Assembly (NCBI GenBank): GCA_947259075.1
Contig: CAMYKQ010000011.1
Coordinates: forward strand, 62,001 to 126,000
DNA length: 64,000 nucleotides
Source of the DNA: an uncultured Gammaproteobacteria bacterium
Lineage (GTDB): Bacteria > Pseudomonadota > Gammaproteobacteria > DRLM01
Direction: 5' to 3'
Shown here: positions 33,671 through 50,304 of the stretch, one piece after another
How positions within the stretch are numbered: position 1 is the first letter of the stretch
How the letters are laid out: every line of letters begins with the position of its first letter
Notes under the pieces: generated by a model
Databases searched by the model: none
Told to the model about the DNA's origin: nothing
The model's input: the letters and a program-made list of their open reading frames with translations, nothing else
Position numbers and translations under genes: made by a program

Positions 33671-36885
<3,215 letters not shown>

Positions 36886-36900
36886 GGCTCGGCTTATGAG

Positions 36901-38067
36901 TTACTCAGGACCCCGCGCCGACGGCGCACGGTATTCCTTAATGAGCTTGATAAAGTGGTCGAACAGCGGCGCCGCGTCGTGCGGTCCGGGGCTGGCCTCG
37001 GGGTGACCCTGAAATCCGAATACGGGTTTATCACTGTAGTGCAAACCTTGCAGACTGCCGTCGAACAGCGAGCGGTGCGTCACGCGCACATTGGCCGGCA
37101 GACTGGCCTCGTCCACCGCGAAGCCGTGATTCTGACTGGTAATCATCACCCGGCCGCTGGCCACATCCTGCACCGGGTGATTGGCGCCGTGGTGGCCGAA
37201 CTTCATCTTCAGCGTACGCCCGCCGCAGGCCAGGCCCAGCAATTGATGGCCCAAGCAAATGCCGAACACCGGCAGCCCGGCGGCGACAATGTCGCGTATG
37301 GCTTTAATAGCGTAGGTACAGGGCTCGGGGTCGCCGGGGCCGTTGGAGAGGAACACCCCGTCGGGCTTCAGTGCCAGCACCTGCGCGGCCGTGGTTTGCG
37401 CGGGCACCACGGTGAGGCGGCAGCCGCGGTCCACCAACATACGCAGGATGTTGCGCTTAACGCCGTAGTCATAGGCCACCACGTGCAGCGGCAGGTGTTC
37501 TTCCACCGGGCGCGGCGCCTCGGGCAGACCGCCCTTCAAGGTCCAGCTGCCTTGCAGCCAGTCATAGGGCTTTGCCGTGCTGACCACCTTGGCGAGATCC
37601 ATGCCCTTCAAACCGGGGAAAGCCCGCGCCGCGGCCAAGGCCGCCGTCTCGTCGAGTTGATCGCCAGCCATGATGCAGCCGTTCTGCGCACCCTTCTCCC
37701 GCAACAGACGGGTGAGCTTGCGGGTGTCGATGCCGGCGATGGCCACCACTTCGTTACGCCGCAGATAGTCGCGCAAGCTTTCCGTGGCGCGCCAGTTCCT
37801 GTGAACGGCGGGCACATCGCGCACCACCAGCCCGCTGGCGAACACCGCATGGGACTCTTCGTCTTCCGCGTTGGCGCCGACATTGCCGATGTGGGGATAG
37901 GTCAGGGTGACGATCTGCCGCGAATACGAGGGATCGGTGAGGATTTCTTGATAGCCGGTGAGCGCGGTATTGAAGACCACCTCACCGACGGTCTGCCCCG
38001 CGATGCCTATGGCCTCCCCCCGGAAGACCGTTCCGTCTTCAAGGACTAATAGGGCTGCCTGACGCAA
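36901..38067 (-). CDS. carA: Carbamoyl-phosphate synthase small subunit (TTG start)
   Basis: 388 aa; [34 protein letters not shown] start preceded by GGAGG. Confidence 0.97.
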   Translation of the reverse strand: MRQAALLVLEDGTVFRGEAIGIAGQTVGEVVFNTALTGYQEILTDPSYSRQIVTLTYPHIGNVGANAEDEESHAVFASGLVVRDVPAVHRNWRATESLRDYLRRNEVVAIAGIDTRKLTRLLREKGAQNGCIMAGDQLDETAALAAARAFPGLKGMDLAKVVSTAKPYDWLQGSWTLKGGLPEAPRPVEEHLPLHVVAYDYGVKRNILRMLVDRGCRLTVVPAQTTAAQVLALKPDGVFLSNGPGDPEPCTYAIKAIRDIVAAGLPVFGICLGHQLLGLACGGRTLKMKFGHHGANHPVQDVASGRVMITSQNHGFAVDEASLPANVRVTHRSLFDGSLQGLHYSDKPVFGFQGHPEASPGPHDAAPLFDHFIKLIKEYRAPSARGPE

Positions 38068-38093
38068 GATAACCTCCGATTTTACATATACGA

Positions 38094-38128
38094 AGCGGGA
38101 GGACGCTTCCGAAAAGCCGCCTCCCGCT
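38094..38128 (-). promoter_or_regulatory. Strong hairpin in carAB leader
   Basis: Minus strand AGCGGGAGG-N17-CCTCCCGCT, 9-bp perfect stem, just upstream of the carA ribosome-binding site. Confidence 0.5.
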
Positions 38129-38223
38129 CAAGATCGACGAATCAATGTGTTTGCTGGGCGCGAATTTTACTCCAGCGGACGGGGCAGTGTCCACGCGCAA
38201 GGCACGGCTAATTCACCTTAATT

Positions 38224-39042
<819 letters not shown>

Positions 39043-39240
39043 CTATTTATTGAGAAACAAGCCAAAGCCATGGGACGGAAGCATACCAGCGGCGGCGCGT
39101 GAGTGTCATGTTCGCGTACGTCCGGCGCGGACCAGCGCGGCGGCGCTCACGCCCAGGCCACGGCGCGCGCGGACGTTCCTTTTAACGCATGAATCGCATA
39201 ACCTGATAGCCGCCCTTTTCAACACGAGATAAAGCCGACT

Positions 39241-39741
39241 ATGTTTATAGTTCAAGAATGGATGTGGATGGCCTTGGCGCTGCTACTCGTCACCTTCGCC
39301 GGCACCCTGCGCAGCCTCGGATTGACCTGGGCCAGCATCGCCGCCACCGTCATGAGCGGCATCATCTGGGCCGACCCCACCCTGCCTCTCCTGCATCAAG
39401 CGCTCATCTTCGGCATCATCACCTTCGGCGGTGTCGCCCTCTCGCAATTCTTCATCAAACCCAAAACGGACGAGGAATCCGCTGAAGCGGAGGAAGACGA
39501 ACCGATCAAGGCGCCCGATCCCGCCAAGGTCATCAACCGCACCTTCACCTTGAGCGAACCCATCGTCGATGGCGTCGGCACCCTCGAAGTCGATGGTGTC
39601 ACCTGGCGCCTGCGCGGCGAAGATTCGGCGGCCGGCGAACAAATCCGCGTCATCGGCGTCGACGGCCTGCAACTCGATCAGCTCATCGTCACCAAAGAGA
39701 AGTGGGCGGAGGACTATGTCTATCGGGGCGGGGAGGGGTGA
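39241..39741 (+). CDS. NfeD family membrane protein
   Basis: TM N-terminus plus OB-fold-like C-terminus (NRTFTLSEPIVDGVGTLEVDGVTWRLRGEDSAAGEQIRVIGVDGLQLDQLIV). Confidence 0.75.
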   Translation: MFIVQEWMWMALALLLVTFAGTLRSLGLTWASIAATVMSGIIWADPTLPLLHQALIFGIITFGGVALSQFFIKPKTDEESAEAEEDEPIKAPDPAKVINRTFTLSEPIVDGVGTLEVDGVTWRLRGEDSAAGEQIRVIGVDGLQLDQLIVTKEKWAEDYVYRGGEG

Positions 39742-40068
39742 AGATAAAACAGGGATATACCGTTCACCTTTCTTCAGCTTTCAGTGGATCATCGCCCCCT
39801 GGACTGCCGCTTCCGGCCCCGCTTTTTTGATAGCCATTGCAAGGCGCTGCCCCGGTGGTCCCCTTGGATAGCGCGGTCATGGGCGAAAACTTGTCGAGAT
39901 TCTTTACGAGTGGCCGCGGCACCCCCGATTTATCGTACCGGCCCTGAAATCAACTCATTGAAAAAAATAGAGACCTATTCGGTGGCACGGCATCTGCCTA
40001 GAAGCTTCTTGAGATATATAACTACGTATCCACACCCTAATTTATCCCGCGAAGCTAAGGAAAATATA

Positions 40069-40797
40069 ATGAAATTTCGCAACATCCTGACAGTGGCCGC
40101 ACTCTCGTGTTCAATGTGGGCGGGTTCAGCCAGCGCCGCCGTGCTGATTCATGACTATCAACTCAATGGTGATCTAAATGACGTTTTTGGCGGACCCGCG
40201 CTGGCGAGCCTCGGCGGCAGCCTGGTAAGCACGCCGGGACGTTATGATTTCGCCGCGAACCAAGGCCTGCAACTGAGCGGCGGCCTGAACGACATCAGCA
40301 CCTGGTCGCTAGATTTCCGCGCCAGCTACGCCTCTCTGTCGGGCACATGGAAGAAGCTCATCGACTTCCGCAGCCTGACCACGGATGACGGTCTCTATTT
40401 TGCGAATGACAAACTCCAGTTCTACCCCGATGCCACCGGCACCACGGCGGTGACGATCGATACCGATTACACCATCGCGCTGAGCCGCGACGGCGCCGGC
40501 ACCTTGAGCGGCTACGTCAACGGCGTGCTGCAATGGGCCATCGCCAACGAGGCCGAGAGCAACGTCATCGGCAATGTGTTGACCTTCTTCACCGATGATT
40601 TCGTGACGGGTCAGGGCGAGGCCCGGCCCGGCTCGGTCGATTTCATCCGCATCTACGACGGCGTGCTCACGGCGGACGAGGTCGCGATCCTCAATGCGGG
40701 CGGCACGGTCGGCACCACGGTGCCGGAACCCGCCTCGCTGGCCCTGTTAGGTCTCGGCCTGCTCGGTCTCGGCTGGGGCCGTCGCAAGACTGCCTAA
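40069..40797 (+). CDS. PEP-CTERM sorting domain protein with LamG/concanavalin-like domain
   Basis: Signal peptide MKFRNILTVAALSCSMWAGSASAAVLIHDYQLNGDLND; C-terminal VPEPASLALLGLGLLGLGWGRRKTA; ATG at 40069 with upstream aagga. Confidence 0.9.
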   Translation: MKFRNILTVAALSCSMWAGSASAAVLIHDYQLNGDLNDVFGGPALASLGGSLVSTPGRYDFAANQGLQLSGGLNDISTWSLDFRASYASLSGTWKKLIDFRSLTTDDGLYFANDKLQFYPDATGTTAVTIDTDYTIALSRDGAGTLSGYVNGVLQWAIANEAESNVIGNVLTFFTDDFVTGQGEARPGSVDFIRIYDGVLTADEVAILNAGGTVGTTVPEPASLALLGLGLLGLGWGRRKTA

Positions 40798-40815
40798 GAA
40801 GCATTAGGCGATGAC

Positions 40816-40846
40816 AAAAAACCCCGCTACGGCGGGGTTTTTTTTA
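40816..40846 (+). terminator. Rho-independent terminator after PEP-CTERM gene
   Basis: aaaaaaccccgctacggcggggtttttttt hairpin plus T tract. Confidence 0.85.
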
Positions 40847-40966
40847 CCCTTATCATTCGTACCTCATTTGCATTTCCAATATGGCGCTGTTCGCGCATAT
40901 CCTAGGAGCCTGTCGCTCATGCTTTATTAGCAAGCAACACACATTTTTGTTGAAAGGTGAAAGAGT

Positions 40967-41191
40967 ATGACCAGGAAGACCGAGAGAGATGTCGAGAAAA
41001 CCTACCCCCTGCCGGATTTTATTTCCAAACTCCGCCGGCTTGCGGATGCGCTGGAAAAAGGCGAGCGGTTCGAAATTCAGATAGCGGGGGAAAGAATCTA
41101 CATTCCCGTGCATGCAAGTTACAACATCGAGCATGAACGGGAAGACGGTCGTGAAGAGATCGAGTTTCAGATCAAGTGGACGAAGGTTTGA
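40967..41191 (+). CDS. Amphi-Trp domain-containing protein
   Basis: 74 aa; DFISKLRRLADALEKGERFEIQIAGERIYIPVHASYNIEHEREDGREEIEFQIKWTK. Confidence 0.75.
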   Translation: MTRKTERDVEKTYPLPDFISKLRRLADALEKGERFEIQIAGERIYIPVHASYNIEHEREDGREEIEFQIKWTKV

Positions 41192-41290
41192 AGCCGCCTA
41201 ACAGCAACCAGATTCCCGCGAGAACCCGCAGGCACGGCGGCAATACCGCCCGTGGTCACGGGCTTCGCCGCCACGTTTTCGCCGGTCCGC

Positions 41291-42430
41291 CTATAGTTTA
41301 ATATCCTCAAAAAATTTCTTCACGCCGTCGAACCAGCCCTTGGCCTTGGGGCTGTGTTTGTGTTCCTTTTCCTTCAGTGAGTCTTCGAATTCACGCAACA
41401 GCTCTTTTTGTTTTTCGTTGAGACTGACCGGGGTTTCGACGACCACGCGGCACATCAGATCGCCCACACCGCCGCCGTGCACCGAGCGCACGCCTTTGCC
41501 GCGCAAACGGAACACTTGGCCGGATTGGGTTTCGGCGCCGATCTTTAATTTAACGCGCCCTTCCAAGGTGGGCACTTCCAGCTCGCCACCCAAGGCGGCG
41601 GTGGTGAAACCGATGGGGACTTCGCAATACAAATTATTTTCTTCGCGGGTGAAGATGGGATGGTCCTTCACCTTCACGTAGACATATAAATCACCGGCCG
41701 GGCCGCCATGCTCGCCCGCCTCGCCCTCGCCCGCCAGGCGAATGCGGTCACCATTGTCCACCCCAGCGGGAATTTTCACCGACAGGGTTTTGTGCTCCTG
41801 CACTCGGCCGTGGCCGTTGCAACTCTTGCAGGGGTTTTCAATGATGCTGCCGCTGCCGCGGCAACGCGGACAGGTTTGCTGTAACGAGAAAAAGCCCTGC
41901 TGCATGCGCACCTGACCCGCGCCGCCGCAGGTGGTGCACGTCACGGGACTGCTGCCCTTGGCGGCACCCGAGCCCTCGCAGGTTTTGCAGTTCACCAAGG
42001 TGGGCACGCGAATCTTCACCGAAGTGCCGTGTACCGCCTCTTCCAAACTCAGCTCGAGGTTGTAACGCAGATCGGCGCCGCGGCGCACACCGGACTGTTG
42101 CCCGCCGCCGCGCATGCCGCCGAAGATGTCACCGAAAATATCACCGAACACATCGCTGAAATTACCACCGGCGCCCGCGCCGGCACCGGCACCCATGCCG
42201 CCTTGATCGACACCGGCATGACCAAACTGGTCGTAGGCCGCGCGCTTGCGCGCGTCGGTGAGCACTTCATAGGCCTCCTTGGCCTCTTTGAATTGCTCTT
42301 CCGCCTTGGCGTCGCCGGGGTTGCGGTCGGGATGGTGCTTCATCGCCAAGCGGCGATAGGCCTTCTTCAACTCCGCGTCACTGGCATTGCGCGCCACGCC
42401 CAGTACTTCGTAGTAATCTTTTTTCGCCAT
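41291..42430 (-). CDS. dnaJ: Chaperone protein DnaJ
   Basis: J-domain with HPD, G-rich region, four CxxCxGxG zinc motifs. Confidence 0.98.
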   Translation of the reverse strand: MAKKDYYEVLGVARNASDAELKKAYRRLAMKHHPDRNPGDAKAEEQFKEAKEAYEVLTDARKRAAYDQFGHAGVDQGGMGAGAGAGAGGNFSDVFGDIFGDIFGGMRGGGQQSGVRRGADLRYNLELSLEEAVHGTSVKIRVPTLVNCKTCEGSGAAKGSSPVTCTTCGGAGQVRMQQGFFSLQQTCPRCRGSGSIIENPCKSCNGHGRVQEHKTLSVKIPAGVDNGDRIRLAGEGEAGEHGGPAGDLYVYVKVKDHPIFTREENNLYCEVPIGFTTAALGGELEVPTLEGRVKLKIGAETQSGQVFRLRGKGVRSVHGGGVGDLMCRVVVETPVSLNEKQKELLREFEDSLKEKEHKHSPKAKGWFDGVKKFFEDIKL

Positions 42431-42544
42431 TGTTTTACTTAAACGCGACTGCCGCGATCCTCGCTGCTGTTAAAATCACGGGGGCGCGCTGCGAACAGCC
42501 GCCCCCGCTCCGCTCATCCGATAACGATGAGCCTGGCTTTTGAA

Positions 42545-44488
<1,944 letters not shown>

Positions 44489-44577
44489 TGTGCTGTCTCT
44501 CCTAATTTAATTTCGTCATTCGGGGGCGGCTTACGCCCCGCCTATTACCTTGTCAAATGGGGTGTTTGCGCGGTTTT

Positions 44578-45201
44578 TCAAGCCCGTTCATCCACTTTGG
44601 GACCATCTTGTCCCGCCACGGCCCGCGACACCACCACCATCGCCGGGCGGATCAAACGCTCGTTCAACAGATACCCTTTTTGATACACCGTGAGTACCGT
44701 GTTGGGCTCGACATCACGGGTCTCCTGCATGGCCATGGCCTGATGGAATTCGGGATTGAATTTATCGCCCTTGGGCGCGGGGTCCACCACCTGCACGCCG
44801 AACTTCTCCAGCGCGATGGTGAAGACCTTGAGGGTCAATTCCATGCCTTCGCGGATCTTGGCCAGCTCGGCCTGCTCGCCCTCCGCCGCCGCCAGCCCCA
44901 GCTCCAGGCTATCCTTGACCGGCAATAATTCGCGCACGAATTTCTCCAAGGCGAACTTGTGCGCGCTCTCCACATCGCGCTCGGCGCGGCGGCGCACATT
45001 GTCGGTCTCGGCCCGCGCCAGCAATAATTGATTCCAATGCTGATCGGCCTTGGCCTGGGCATCTTGCAGAGTGAGCAGCAACTGCTCGCGGCTGGGCTCA
45101 TCCTGTTCCGCGGCGCTTTGCGGCGCTTGCCCTTCCCCGGCGGCGTCCGCCGCGGCGGGTTTCGGTTCTTTCCGTTCAGCTGCCTGGTCTTCGTTATTCA
45201 T
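44578..45201 (-). CDS. grpE: Nucleotide exchange factor GrpE
   Basis: [39 protein letters not shown]...[26 protein letters not shown]. Confidence 0.96.
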   Translation of the reverse strand: MNNEDQAAERKEPKPAAADAAGEGQAPQSAAEQDEPSREQLLLTLQDAQAKADQHWNQLLLARAETDNVRRRAERDVESAHKFALEKFVRELLPVKDSLELGLAAAEGEQAELAKIREGMELTLKVFTIALEKFGVQVVDPAPKGDKFNPEFHQAMAMQETRDVEPNTVLTVYQKGYLLNERLIRPAMVVVSRAVAGQDGPKVDERA

Positions 45202-45294
45202 CCATTCTCTCCACTACCTGTAGTAAATGCCTCGCGCCGCGAAGACGAAGCCGCATCCGCGCGCCGGGACGAACTTGGCCTTTCGATATAAGGC

Positions 45295-46332
45295 TTATTG
45301 CCGGGAATTCAAGGCGGCCCCGAGCAATTTGGCGGTGACATCGACGATGGGGATCACCCGTTCATAGGCCATGCGGGTGGGGCCGATGACCCCGAGCACG
45401 CCGATCACCTTGCCATCCTTTGCGTAGGGCGCGGTCACCAGGCTGCAATTACCCAAGACCTCATAACCCGATTCGTCACCGATGAAGAGCTGCACGCCCT
45501 TGCTCTCCAAACAGCGGTCGAGCAGGTGCAGCAAGTCGCGCTTTTCGGCCAAGGCCTCGAACAAGTGCCGCAAAGTCCCCACGTTGGAGAACTCCGAAAA
45601 ATTCATGAGATTCGTCTGTCCCGCCAGCACATAATCGCGCTGCTCCGCGCCGCGCTGCGTCTCTTCGGCCAGATCCATCGCCGCCTGCAGCAAGGCGGTG
45701 ACATTGTCTTTGACCTCGCGCATGGCCTCGACCACGCCGCGGCGCACCTCGTCGAGGCGCTTGCCGCGAAAATGCGCATTGAGATAGTTGGCCGCCTGCG
45801 TCAGCTCCGCGTCGGCGAAGGTGCGCGCGGTGCGGATGACGTAATTTTGCACGGCGCTGTCATTCAGCACGAAAATCGCCAGCACGCGATTCTCGGAGAG
45901 CCTGAGGAATTCCACGTGCCGCAACAGCGCCTGCTCCGGCCGGGGCACCGTGACCAGCCCCGCCATGTGGGTAACGCCGGACAGCAGCCGCGAGGCGCGG
46001 TCCAGTAAATCGGGCCGGGCACCTTCCACATCCAATTGCCGCTTGAGCCGCTGCACCTCCTCGCTCTGCAGCAATTGCACGCTCAGCAGCGAGTTGACGA
46101 ACACCCGGTAACCTTGCGCGGTGGGCACCCGTCCCGCCGAGGTGTGCGGCGAACTCACCAGCCCCAGCTCCTCCAAGTCCGCCATCACATTCCGGATGGA
46201 AGCGGGGCTCAGATCGAGGTCCGAGCTGCGCGCCAGGCTGCGCGAACCCACGGGCTGACCGTCACGGATGTAACACTCAACCAGGGTCTTGAGCAGTTGC
46301 TGCGCGCGTTCGTTAAGCTCACCGGAACTCAA
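45295..46332 (-). CDS. hrcA: Heat-inducible transcription repressor HrcA
   Basis: LNERAQQLLKTLVECYIRDGQPVGSRSLARSSDLDLSPASIRNVMADLEELGLVSSPHTSAGRVPTAQGYR; the track gives 46356 (GTG), but AAGGAG lies ahead of a TTG at 46332. Confidence 0.95.
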   Translation of the reverse strand: MSSGELNERAQQLLKTLVECYIRDGQPVGSRSLARSSDLDLSPASIRNVMADLEELGLVSSPHTSAGRVPTAQGYRVFVNSLLSVQLLQSEEVQRLKRQLDVEGARPDLLDRASRLLSGVTHMAGLVTVPRPEQALLRHVEFLRLSENRVLAIFVLNDSAVQNYVIRTARTFADAELTQAANYLNAHFRGKRLDEVRRGVVEAMREVKDNVTALLQAAMDLAEETQRGAEQRDYVLAGQTNLMNFSEFSNVGTLRHLFEALAEKRDLLHLLDRCLESKGVQLFIGDESGYEVLGNCSLVTAPYAKDGKVIGVLGVIGPTRMAYERVIPIVDVTAKLLGAALNSRQ

Positions 46333-46374
46333 ACCACACCACTCCTTAATAATCACCGCTACACCATGCCACGC

Positions 46375-46401
46375 TTAGCACTCTCGCGCCACGAGTGCTA
46401 A
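46375..46401 (-). promoter_or_regulatory. CIRCE operator (HrcA binding site)
   Basis: TTAGCACTC-TCGCGCCAC-GAGTGCTAA: perfect 9-9-9 CIRCE inverted repeat upstream of hrcA. Confidence 0.97.
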
Positions 46402-46551
46402 GACAAACTAACAAGCCAGCCAAATTGCTGTCAAGAAACGCCGGGCGCGCGGATGTGAAAATCCGTGACGCGCCCGCATGCCGCCGCGCGCCCGGGGTTT
46501 GGCGCCGGCGCGGAGGGCGTGCTAACTTAGCGCCTCACTTAGGAGTTGGGC

Positions 46552-47433
46552 ATGTCGAGTCATTTCAAAGTCATCGGGCTGATAGGCAAATACGGCGACC
46601 CCGGCATTGCCCAGACCCTGGCCACCATGGCGGCATTTCTCACCGGGCGCAAACTCGGGGTGCTGCTGGACGAGGAAACCGCGGCCACCCTCCCCGGTCA
46701 CGGCCTGACCACCGCCAGCCGCGAAGAGATCGGCCAGAGCTGCGATCTCGCCGTGGTCATCGGCGGCGACGGCACCCTGCTCAACGCCGCGCGCAGCCTG
46801 GCGGACTTCGGCATCCCGATCGTGGGCATCAATCTAGGCCGCCTGGGCTTTCTCGCCGACATCTCCCCCGCCGATATGCTCGACTGCATGGACGAGATCC
46901 TCGCCGGGCGCTATTGCGCCGAAGACCGCTTTTTACTCCACGCCGAAGTCCAGCGCGACGGCCGCGTCATCGAACAAAGCGACGCCTTCAACGACGTGGT
47001 GGTGCACAAGTGGAATATGCTGCGCATGATCGAATTCGAGACCCACGTCAACGGCCAGTTCATGGACGTGCAGCGCTCCGACGGCATCATTCTCTCCACG
47101 CCCACCGGTTCCACCGCCTATGCCCTCTCCGGTGGCGGGCCGATCCTGATGCCCACGCTCAACGCCATCGCCCTGGTGCCGATTTGTCCGCACACCTTGA
47201 GCAACCGCCCGGTGGTGGTGGACGGCGACAGCCGCATCGAGATCGTCGTGCGTGACTGCAAAAAAACTCACGCCCAAGTCACCTGCGATGGCCAGGAAAA
47301 TTTCAGCCTGATGGACGGCGACCGCATCGTGGCGTATAAAAAAGAGCGTTTGCTCCGCTTGATTCACCCGGCCAATCACGATTATTTTCACATCCTCCGC
47401 GCCAAACTGCGCTGGGGTTCCAAGGGCGAATAA
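46552..47433 (+). CDS. nadK: NAD kinase
   Basis: VIGGDGTLLNAAR, NLGRLGFLADI, LSTPTGSTAYALSGGGPI. Confidence 0.97.
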   Translation: MSSHFKVIGLIGKYGDPGIAQTLATMAAFLTGRKLGVLLDEETAATLPGHGLTTASREEIGQSCDLAVVIGGDGTLLNAARSLADFGIPIVGINLGRLGFLADISPADMLDCMDEILAGRYCAEDRFLLHAEVQRDGRVIEQSDAFNDVVVHKWNMLRMIEFETHVNGQFMDVQRSDGIILSTPTGSTAYALSGGGPILMPTLNAIALVPICPHTLSNRPVVVDGDSRIEIVVRDCKKTHAQVTCDGQENFSLMDGDRIVAYKKERLLRLIHPANHDYFHILRAKLRWGSKGE

Positions 47434-47473
47434 ACCGCGCGGGCCGCGCGGCAACACACAACAGCCATCACCT

Positions 47474-49150
47474 ATGCTCACTCATCTGCACATACGCGAC
47501 TTCGCCATCATCGACGAATTGGAACTCACCCTCGGCCCCGGCATGAGCGCGCTCACCGGCGAGACCGGCGCCGGCAAATCAATTTTGGTGGACGCCCTCG
47601 GCCTCGTCCTCGGTGACCGCGCCGACAGCGGCGTGGTGCGTCACGGCCGCGAGCGCGCCGAGATCAGCGCCAGCTTCGACATCAACGGACTCACTCCGCT
47701 GCACGCCTGGCTGGAAGAACAAGGCCTGGACGCCAGCGGCGAATGCGTGGTGCGGCGCCTCATCACCGCCGAAGGCCGTTCACGCGGCTTCATCAACGGC
47801 CAAACCGTGCCCATGCAGAGCTTGCAACAACTGGGCGCGTGGCTGGCGGACATCCACGGCCAGCACGAACATCAATCCCTGCTGCGCCGCGAGTCCCAGC
47901 GTCAACTGCTGGACGATTACGCCAATCACGGCGAACTTTTGCGTGAACTCGCGGACTGCTTTCACGCGTGGAAAACCCTCAACGAACAACTGACGCGGCT
48001 ACGCAGCGCCGCCGCGAGCCGCGACGCCCGCCTCGATCTATTGCGTTTTCAAGTACACGAATTTGCAAGCTTGAACTTGCGCGAGGACGAACTGCCCCAA
48101 TTAGACGAAGAACACACGCGCCTGCATCACGCCCAGCGTTTGCTGGATACCGCGCAGCACAGCCTGGCGCGGCTCTACGAAGACGACAGCTGCGTGGTGA
48201 GCGAGCTCAATCACCAAACCCACGAGCTGGAACAACTGCTGCGCTACGATACCCGCCTCGACGCGCCGCTGCAGCTCATGCGCGAGGCGGCGATTCAGCT
48301 CACCGAAGCCGCGGGCGAATTGCGCGATTACCTCGCCGGTCTCGAGCTTGATCCACAACGCCTCACCTGGGTCGAAGAGCGGCTCAATGCGCTGCACGAC
48401 GCCGCGCGCAAACACCGCGTGCAACCGCAAGAACTGGCCGCGCTGCACACGCGGCTTGCCGAAGAACTGGCCGCGCTGGAAAACAGCGACGTGCAATTGG
48501 AAGAACTGGCGGCGGAGCTCGCCAAGCAGCAGACGCAGTACCAAAGCTTGGCGAAAAAACTCAGCGCCGGCCGCGCCAAAGCGGCGAAAAGCTTAGCGGC
48601 CGAAGTGACGGCGCGTTTGCAGGAGCTGGGCATGCCCGGCGGCCAGTTCAGCATCATCTTGGAGGCGCGCGCGGCGGCGGATTTTTCCGCCAGCGGCATG
48701 GAGCAAGTGGAATTTCACGTCAGCGCCAATCCCGGCCAGCCGCCGCGGCCGCTGGCCAAGGTCGCCTCCGGTGGCGAGCTGTCGCGCATCAGCCTGGCGA
48801 TACAAGTGGTGAGCAGCCGCTACCTGCGGGTGCCGACACTGGTATTCGACGAAGTGGACGTGGGTATCGGCGGCGGCGTGGCGGAGATCGTCGGCAAACA
48901 ATTGCGCGAACTCGGCACCACGCATCAAGTCCTGTGTATCACCCACCTGCCGCAAGTCGCGGCCCTCGCCCATCATCACTTGCAAGTGCGCAAACAACGC
49001 AAGGGCGAGGACACGGTGACCACCATCGCCCCGCTCAGCGACGCGGAACGTTACGAGGAAATCGCCCGCATGCTGGGCGGCGTGGAGATCACCAAACAGA
49101 CCCGCGCCCACGCCAAGGAGATGGTGAGCCGCTCCCGCAGCCCGGCCTGA
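47474..49150 (+). CDS. recN: DNA repair protein RecN
   Basis: MLTHLHIRDFAIIDELELTLGPGMSALTGETGAGKSILVDALGLVLGDRAD. Confidence 0.97.
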   Translation: MLTHLHIRDFAIIDELELTLGPGMSALTGETGAGKSILVDALGLVLGDRADSGVVRHGRERAEISASFDINGLTPLHAWLEEQGLDASGECVVRRLITAEGRSRGFINGQTVPMQSLQQLGAWLADIHGQHEHQSLLRRESQRQLLDDYANHGELLRELADCFHAWKTLNEQLTRLRSAAASRDARLDLLRFQVHEFASLNLREDELPQLDEEHTRLHHAQRLLDTAQHSLARLYEDDSCVVSELNHQTHELEQLLRYDTRLDAPLQLMREAAIQLTEAAGELRDYLAGLELDPQRLTWVEERLNALHDAARKHRVQPQELAALHTRLAEELAALENSDVQLEELAAELAKQQTQYQSLAKKLSAGRAKAAKSLAAEVTARLQELGMPGGQFSIILEARAAADFSASGMEQVEFHVSANPGQPPRPLAKVASGGELSRISLAIQVVSSRYLRVPTLVFDEVDVGIGGGVAEIVGKQLRELGTTHQVLCITHLPQVAALAHHHLQVRKQRKGEDTVTTIAPLSDAERYEEIARMLGGVEITKQTRAHAKEMVSRSRSPA

Positions 49151-49158
49151 GCCGGCGC

Positions 49159-49590
49159 TTATTTCTTCGTGGATTTTTCCTTGAGCTGGCAATCCGCGCA
49201 TTTGCCGTAGATATTGAGGGCGTGATCGGTCATGGCGTAGCCAAATTTCTTGGCGATGGCGCGCTGACGCTCTTCGATGGTCTCATCGATGAATTCATCC
49301 ACCTTGCCGCAGGACACGCAGACGATGTGATCGTGGTGCTTGCCTTGATCGAGTTCGAACACCGCGTGGCCGCCCTCGAAATGATGACGGGTGACCAAGC
49401 CGGCGGACTCGAACTGGGTCAGCACGCGGTAGACCGTGGCCAGCCCCACGTCGTCACCGCTATCGAGCAGGGATTTATACACGTCTTCCGCGCGCATATG
49501 CCGGTCGGAATTCTGTTCCAGAATTTCCAGAATCTTGAGGCGGGGCAAGGTGGCCTTGAGGCCCGCTTTTTTGAGATCAGAGCTTTCCAC
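49159..49590 (-). CDS. fur: Ferric uptake regulator Fur
   Basis: MESSDLKKAGLKATLPRLKILEILEQN...HHDHIVCVSCGKVDEFID. Confidence 0.97.
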   Translation of the reverse strand: MESSDLKKAGLKATLPRLKILEILEQNSDRHMRAEDVYKSLLDSGDDVGLATVYRVLTQFESAGLVTRHHFEGGHAVFELDQGKHHDHIVCVSCGKVDEFIDETIEERQRAIAKKFGYAMTDHALNIYGKCADCQLKEKSTKK

Positions 49591-49690
49591 GTACGATCAT
49601 CCTCCGGCTGCGCGGCGGCCATGACAGGCCCGGTCGATTCGGTTACCATGTCGCGGCCCAAACCGGCATTATCAGCAAATACGAACCGAC

Positions 49691-50041
49691 ATGCAAAAGC
49701 TTCTCATTTATTTCAGCGCCGCCCTGCTCTTAACGCTCAGCGCTTGCACCCTGCACCGGCCCACGGTGCAGCAAGGCAACGTGCTCGACCCCGAGGCGCT
49801 GGCGCAACTGCGTCTGGGTTTGAACAAACGCCAGGTCAAATTCATCCTCGGCAACCCGGTGCTCAACGATCCTTTTCACGCCGAACGCTGGGATTATGTC
49901 TATTGGCTGAAGCCCGAACAGGGCAAACCGGCACGCCAAACGCTGACGCTGTTTTTTGAAAACGACACGCTGAGCCGTATGGAACAAAGCGGGGTGGAAC
50001 TGCCCGCGAACCCTGCTGACCCTGCCCCGGAAAATAACTAG
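49691..50041 (+). CDS. bamE: Outer membrane protein assembly factor BamE
   Basis: Lipobox LLTLSACTLHRPTVQQGN; RLGLNKRQVKFILGNPVLNDPFHAERWDYVYWL. Confidence 0.96.
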   Translation: MQKLLIYFSAALLLTLSACTLHRPTVQQGNVLDPEALAQLRLGLNKRQVKFILGNPVLNDPFHAERWDYVYWLKPEQGKPARQTLTLFFENDTLSRMEQSGVELPANPADPAPENN

Positions 50042-50127
50042 CTAGTCACGGCGCCTTTCTTGCCGCCGCTGGCTTTGGCTGCAGAGCCCCACGTGCTGCG
50101 AACACCTTAGTCTGATGAATCGGGCTA

Positions 50128-50281
50128 AGGAATCTGATTTATTAGAGACTCCGTGCGGTGCAAGGACGCGCCGCCATTTTCCATGGCGGAACGCCATTAA
50201 AAATGAAGAAAAGCGAAAAGCCCAGTTTTCATTTTTCGTGCCCTGAAAATGCCAGGATGGCATTATTCAGCGCCTCTCTAA
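50128..50281 (+). repeat. MITE-like dispersed repeat, copy 1
   Basis: About 154 bp highly similar to 57301-57457; shared CTGATTTATTAGAG start, gccgccattttccatggcgg hairpin, ccctgaaaatgccaggatggcattattcag end; ends form an imperfect inverted repeat. Confidence 0.85.
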
Positions 50282-50304
50282 ACAAATTCGCACTGGTGAC
50301 AAGC

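Noticed and set aside
50042-50263. 73-aa minus ORF MPSWHFQGTKNENWAF... (and 56967-57440 MPSWHFQGTKSEKSG...)
   Set aside because: Both are translations of the dispersed repeat; frames diverge after the shared part, arguing against a conserved protein.
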